Shown here: one piece after another, positions 59,043 to 64,000 of the stretch
How positions within the stretch are numbered: position 1 is the stretch's first letter
Layout: every line of letters begins with the position of its first letter
NCBI GenBank assembly: GCA_946800325.1
Contig: OX326958.1
Span: 16,954,992-17,018,991 of the forward strand
Source of the DNA: Luzula sylvatica
Lineage: Eukaryota; Streptophyta; Magnoliopsida; Poales; Juncaceae
Reading direction: 5' to 3'
DNA length: 64,000 nt
Position numbers and translations under genes: made by a program
The notes under the pieces: model-generated
Seen by the model: the letters and a program-made list of their open reading frames with translations, nothing else
What the model was told of the DNA's origin: nothing
Database searches by the model: none

Positions 59043-59443
59043 GAGCCCCAATAACACAAAAATAACGTCCTTGATGAGACGACAAGAGAGGATTAATTGA
59101 GTAATGATATAATCCACGAAAAGTTGCCCACGAATTGCCCACGAATGCCACGTGTCAGTTTCGTTCGTGGGCAATTCGTGGCCAACTTTTCGTGGACTGT
59201 ATCATTACTCAGGATTAATTAGGTCGATTAGTATTATTAATTGACTCAATTAACGATTTAATTGATCATTTAATTGAATTGACACATCAATAAACATTTA
59301 CTAATATTAATATATTATAAATTATTTAATTGTTAATTAAACGTGTTAATTAACATTTAATTGAGTCAATTAGAAATGCTAATCAATTTACTTTGTCACT
59401 TCGTCGCTCGTCGATGATATTGTGATGAGTTTGGAGGGACAAC
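59043..59443. mobile_element. MITE (family of 6724) carrying a fold-back insertion
   Basis: The left end (ggagccccaataacacaaaa) and right end (tgatgagtttggagggac) pair loosely, with the attgactcaattaa palindrome inside. Copies lie at 60240-60512 and 6724-6996. Unlike the others, this one contains the 112-bp fold-back at 59099. Confidence 0.55.
59099..59210. mobile_element. Fold-back element with exact 10-bp target duplication
   Basis: Almost the whole 112 bp is an inverted repeat: it starts gagtaatgatataatccacg and, read from the right, gagtaatgatacagtccacg. The two arms then share gaaaagttg, and each carries cgaattgcccacgaa. The flanks are aggattaatt on both sides (59089-59098 and 59211-59220). 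The matching place in copy 2 (near 60291) lacks it, showing an insertion. Confidence 0.85.
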
Positions 59444-59451
59444 TATATTTT

Positions 59452-60239
59452 TCAATCCAAGTACTTAAATGACTTTATTAAGTGGAAATTATCTTAGAGT
59501 CAATCAAGTCGAATTTTAAAAATGAAAAGGTGGACATTGTTCAAATGAAAACCTGAAACAACTCGAGTCCACGAAGAAGACAAACTCGAAATAAAAATAG
59601 TTATTAAAGGCTTATAATATTTGTCATGTCAAATATTGCTTAACATTTTGAGAACATCAAGAATGAGACCGAAACTGAAAGTACGTGAGAATTTCCCAAA
59701 TTCAATTCTTATGGAGAATTTACTCGGTGGAGTCAAGCTTCTTTCTTCTTTAATACTTAACTAACAATACCCACGCAATTGAGCGGAACTTCATACCTCA
59801 TTTTTACATGTTTTTTGTATAATTTGATTAAATAACATTTGCGCATGTGCGTTTAAACTCAATTAATATAATCATGATATGTTAGTAAATATATTGATGT
59901 CAATAAATACATTATAATTAATAAATATTCATGATTTTTTTTTTATCATGGATATATGCATTATAATTAATAAGGATAAATGAAATTGGTCCATCATTAT
60001 AAATCCACACAAATTAAATAAAATATAACATGTTATACTTCAAACATAATTAAAGTTTCAAAACAAATGAAAGAAAATCGTGAATAATACATATAAAACT
60101 GAAATATATATTTGAAATATCATCTATTAACATACAAAATATCAATTTTTTATTTTAACAAACATCTAATTGACACAATTGTAAATTATACCATAAGAAA
60201 TTAACAATTGAACCATAGTTTCGACATGAATTATATATG
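59452..60239. repeat. Segmental duplication, copy 2
   Basis: Matches copy 1 over its length, including ctcgaaataaaaatagttat and the 3' part with aacatacaaaatatcaattt. Together with the following MITE it forms a tandem duplication unit of about 1.15 kb. Confidence 0.85.
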
Positions 60240-60512
60240 AAGCCCCAATAACACAAAATAACATCCTTGATGAGGCGACAAGAGATGATTACTTATGTTA
60301 ATTAGTATTATTAATTGACTCAATTAACAATTTAATTGACCGTTTAATTGAATTGACACATCAACAAACATTTACTAATATTAATATATTATAAATTATT
60401 TATGTGTTAATTAAACATGTCAATTAACATTTAATTGAGTCAATTAGAAATGTTAATTAATTTATTTTGTCACCTCGTCGCTCGTCGACGATATTGTGAT
60501 GAGTTTGGGGGC
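60240..60512. mobile_element. MITE (family of 6724), uninterrupted copy
   Basis: Same ends and inner palindrome as 59043-59443 but without the fold-back insertion. It serves as the empty site. Confidence 0.55.
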
Positions 60513-60688
60513 CAAATATTTTTTTTTTCACATATGGTTATAATTTTGATTGAAATAGAAAAAAAGTTTGCACACGTGACATATTGTGGTAAAATGTTCA
60601 AAATTATAACTATGATATGATATGATTTCTAGAGGATTTTTATTCTTTCTTATTTTACTCCATGAATTTATTTTACAACAAAAATTAC

Positions 60689-60913
60689 GGGGTTATGTCG
60701 TACATCATTTTAAAAGAATATTTTGGATATTTAGAAAGATGTGTCATACAATTTATTTTTTATGAGTATTTTTTCTTTAATAAATAATATAGTTTTTTTA
60801 GTTAGTCTATCATTCATTATTAAATACATTTAAATTTTTTTCTTAAATACTCATTAATTGATAATTAATAAAAAAAGTATAATAAGAAAAAATGATGTAC
60901 GATAGAACTCCCC
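60689..60913. mobile_element. Small MITE
   Basis: The left end GGGGTTATGTCGTACATCAT mirrors the right end, read inward as GGGGAGTTCTATCGTACATC. The interior resembles 7030-7190. No target duplication was defined. Confidence 0.5.
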
Positions 60914-61599
60914 AACATTTATTTAACTTGGTTAGAGTAAGTAAAGAAGTCTCTAATGCATAGAAGACCCGCTATTGTCGTCTTCTCCCCTTGAAACCAA
61001 TCTCGGTAATAATTTGGTGGATGTAAACTTTTCCATCACCTTGTTCAAACCAATTCATGAACGCCAAATACTACAAATTGTAATCGGATTCAAACACAAA
61101 CTTTCTGGAGTTCTTTCCTTCTCCGGATCCCATTAATAATTCAGTAAATATTCGAAAAATACATTTACCAAATTTCGAACTACAATTATTTGTTGATAAT
61201 AAATGAGAATTTTATTGAAATTATGTACCATATTATTTTTTATATTCGTATTATTTTAAAATATATTAGTTCTTGCTTTCATACAAAACTGACCTAGCAA
61301 TCACGTCCTTATTACATTGTATTAACCTTTATTATATACTAGATGCGAAAAGAAACTGGGCCGGATATGTGCAAGAGGAAACTGGGCAGAGTGTTAATCA
61401 CCAAAAGTCTGGTGCTTAGCGGGTTAGCGAATAAAAAGTCCAAACCGAGAAGAGCACAGTGGCTAAACTGGAGATCCGCAAGTCGGACGTTAGGGTTGCA
61501 TCCAGTAGTCGCCAATAGTCTTTAAGTCCAGTCGTCAATACTTGGCACAAAAATTCAACCCGCCTCTTCAAGCATTAAATATATTAAAAAAATATTAGT
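60914..61599. other. Intergenic, unassigned
   Basis: A+T-rich except 61343-61525, a 60-codon frame of mixed composition (begins MRKETGPDMCKRKLGR) that matches nothing I recognise. Confidence 0.4.
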
Positions 61600-61844
61600 T
61601 ATGGAAAACTTATGTAGCCAATAATATTATTGGCATCAAGATTTGTTAGCGATGGGGCCAGCTGTAGCTAATAACATTATTTGCTACAGACAAGTATTGA
61701 CTACATAGGTTGTAGCTAAAATGTCATGTATTAGCTGCAAGAACATCTATTAGCGACCGAGTTGTAGTTAATAATTCTTTATTAGCTACAAAGTTGTAGA
61801 CAATACTACTTGGTTATAAGCAAATATGATGTTTTGTTGTAGTG
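61600..61844. mobile_element. CACTA element terminus
   Basis: The segment ends tttgttgtagtg at 61844, the complement of CACTACAACAAA, the canonical plant CACTA end. Repeats of tgtagctaataa, tagctacaa and related words lie next to it, as in CACTA subterminal regions. The opposite end is not found in the window. Confidence 0.6.
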
Positions 61845-61889
61845 TCAGGAGATTTGAAATTCAAAAACTCCTGAAATCTGTCTCAAATT

Positions 61890-62200
61890 ACCCCTCCGGA
61901 CTGTTGGGGGACCCTCGAGAATCTTCCTTGCGAGCTGGATTGTGGAATGAGAAAATAAACTAACCGACCGGACGCTTCACCGGGCCGTCCGGACGATATG
62001 AGCTAATTTTATATTAAGCGTCCGGACAATTACCTGGGCCGTCCGGAAGCTATTAGTTTTGAACTACGGACCGTACAGATGGCTAATTCTAACGTTCAGA
62101 CGGATAGTGTTAATTTGTAGTTTTCATAAACCTTTTCCAAATTCTTGCGTCCGGACTGTGTATCATAAAACCGTCACTTATACTTTAATTTCAGTGATCG
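61890..62200. repeat. gtccggac palindrome cluster, possible LTR relic
   Basis: Three exact gtccggac and several near copies occur, partly as a repeated phrase: ccggacgcttcaccgggccg and ccggacaattacctgggccg, each followed by tccgga. The style recalls the gttcgaac cluster in the LTR relic at 33403. No LTR ends were found. Confidence 0.45.
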
Positions 62201-62336
62201 GATAAAATTACCATCGCAAATAATGTTGTGACAAATATAGCGTGTTAGGAAAAAAGAACTCTCCAATCCATATATGCCTGTTGGCTACCTGAGTAATCTC
62301 ATAATAATTCAAATTAGCAAAAGTAAAACAAACTCA

Positions 62337-62477
62337 AATGTCTTTATTAAGTGGACATTATTTTGAGTCAATGAATTTTAAAAATGAAAAGGTGACCTTG
62401 TTCAAATGGAAACCTGAAACAACTAGTCAATGAAGAAGACAAGCTTGAAATAAAAATAGTTATTAAAGGCTTATAAT
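62337..62477. repeat. Segmental duplication, copy 3, left part
   Basis: Matches copies 1 and 2 (aaataaaaatagttattaaa, ggcttataat), then breaks off at the Helitron-like insertion and resumes at 63795. Confidence 0.8.
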
Positions 62478-63794
62478 TTACCAACCCCTTATTTTAGACC
62501 CATTTTTATGTAATTTCCTTATGCCACATCATCACAACTCATGTCACATCATCACAATTATTTCAACCATTATATTATGATATGTGGCAATATATGAACC
62601 ATAGATTAATTTTTGATTTTGTGTGATTATGTTTTATTTGTAGATATTTATGTATCCCTTAATTTACACATACTTTTAAACCATTTTAGAATGCCACATC
62701 ACCTTACACTGATGACGTGTCAATATATTATTTGTTAGGTTCATGTTGAACCAATTGTATTTGATTTTGAATTTTTTCACAATATGTTACATGATCAATT
62801 GTGAATACAAATAGAATGTGAAAAGTTTAAATATCTAACATTAATAAAATAATATATAATATCATATATACATCAAATATTGTTAGTATTTTCATAATAT
62901 AATTTAAAAAAATTAAGAAATATATTCGCTTGAATTTTATCTTTATTTTGAGATCCATATTATCATATATTTAATATTTTCTCTAACTTAAAATTATGAA
63001 AACAATTATGTAAAAAAAATATAAAAATAAATATAATTACATTAATGACTTGTAAGCCTAATAATTATTATTTGTAAAATTATAATTGATAAAAATTGAA
63101 CATACTACTAAGTATGTTATTATCATATGTTCAATACTTTTCTCTAACACAAAATTATGAAATCAATTATGTAAAAAAAATATAAAAAAATATATAATTA
63201 CATTAATGACTTATAATCCTAATTATTATTATTTTTAAACATATAATTGAAAAAAATTGCGCATCCTAATTATTATTATTATTTTTAAAACAATTATGTT
63301 ATATTTGTATTTTTACTTAAAACAGTTTCATGTTAATCTCTAAAAAAAAATAATGAAATATATTTATTTACTAAACACAAATAATTTATTTAACTTATAT
63401 AATATTTTTCAATAATAAACATGAAACATAAAAATTATCAGACACAAATAATTTTTTTAAACTTTTACAATGTTATTATTCTTAATTTTAGATATGAAAA
63501 TTTAAAATATCATATGGTTTTGATTTTTGTTTATGTCCACGCATGTTGTTTTATTATTTTATGGTGACATTAATACTTTTTTGTATATGTTGTATTAAAA
63601 TACTAAATAAATATTTCGCATTGTGTCATATTAAAAAATAATATAATAATTTTGTCATAATCAAACTTCCATAATCAATATGATATTTATTTTTATAAAG
63701 TCTTATAGATGATCCCGAAAAATCATAATTATATATTATGTGTATCGTAAATCAAATGAAACAAAACCGCCGCGAAGCGCGGGTAATCTCCTAG
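62478..63794 (+). mobile_element. Helitron-like insertion with empty-site support
   Basis: Copies 1 and 2 read ggcttataatatttgtcatg without a break; in copy 3 about 1.3 kb lie between ggcttataat and tatatatttgtcaaatattg. The right end is ccgccgcgaagcgcgggtaa, with a short hairpin, then tctcCTAG and T, the Helitron 3' signature, and there is no target duplication. The left end does not clearly start with TC, so the exact boundary may be off by a few bases. The interior is A+T-rich and non-coding. Confidence 0.65.
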
Positions 63795-64000
63795 TATATA
63801 TATATTTGTCAAATATTGCTTAACATTTTGAGAACGTCACGAATGAAACCGAAACTGAAAGTATGTGATAATTTCTCGAATTTAATTCTTATGGAGAATT
63901 TACTTGGTGAGTCAAGCTTCTTTCATATTTATACTTTTAAACACGGTTTTTATTTTTTGAATAACCTTATTGCAAAAGTCAACGTGACTTAATTAAAATA
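63795..64000. repeat. Segmental duplication, copy 3, right part (runs off window)
   Basis: From atatttgtcaaatattgctt onward it matches copies 1 and 2 (aacattttgagaac, aatgaaaccgaaactgaaag, attcttatggagaatttact) to about 63930. Confidence 0.8.

Noticed and set aside
61343..61525. 60-codon frame of mixed composition
   Set aside because: No recognisable domain, no splice partner and isolated among element fragments.

Overview
The window is nuclear DNA of a flowering plant, most likely a eudicot. Intergenic DNA is very A+T-rich, exons are split by short GT-AG introns, and the gene families (R2R3-MYB, QWRF, NPH3/BTB) and the repeats (Ale-like Copia, L1-type LINE, hAT, Mutator-like and Helitron ends) are plant ones. 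The species cannot be read from the sequence. All exon models were made by eye from splice signals and reading frames.

Four host genes can be supported, all on the + strand. (1) 9069-11809 is a divergent R2R3-MYB gene. Downstream of its two MYB exons lies an amplified array of short in-frame exons, and exon 3 carries a 24-bp coding minisatellite. Positions 1-372 are the 3' end of a paralogue of this gene. (2) 15544-16338 encodes a 136-residue protein with an N-terminal membrane or signal segment and a Pro-rich tail, behind a short upstream ORF. (3) 28323-30429 is a seven-exon QWRF-family gene (555 residues, microtubule/augmin type). (4) 46156-48313 is a four-exon NPH3-family BTB gene (584 residues, NPY/RPT2-like).

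The rest is mostly transposable elements. Region by region: 373-6062 holds a gcgacggg-rich CACTA-like block, three hAT insertions (one inside a Mutator-like MITE, one inside a satellite) and that satellite. 12424-13321 holds inverted-repeat MITEs and a long microsatellite. 18427-23283 is an intact Copia retrotransposon whose two 286-bp LTRs look identical, so it is young. 23471-24520 is a LINE fragment split by a hAT element. 31125-43141 holds further hAT elements, an LTR relic, LINE and Copia relics and a Helitron 3' end. 43286-44154 is a Mutator-like MITE with a 9-bp target duplication. 48972-55653 is a near full-length but broken LINE with a 16-bp target duplication. 58286-64000 holds three copies of one segment, two of which have been invaded by later elements (a fold-back and a Helitron-like insertion), so the other copies serve as empty sites.

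The host genes do not form an obvious pathway. The most interesting item is the MYB gene, where repeated exon-intron units have multiplied two kinds of small acidic exon, all of phase 0, so any of them can be skipped without breaking the frame.
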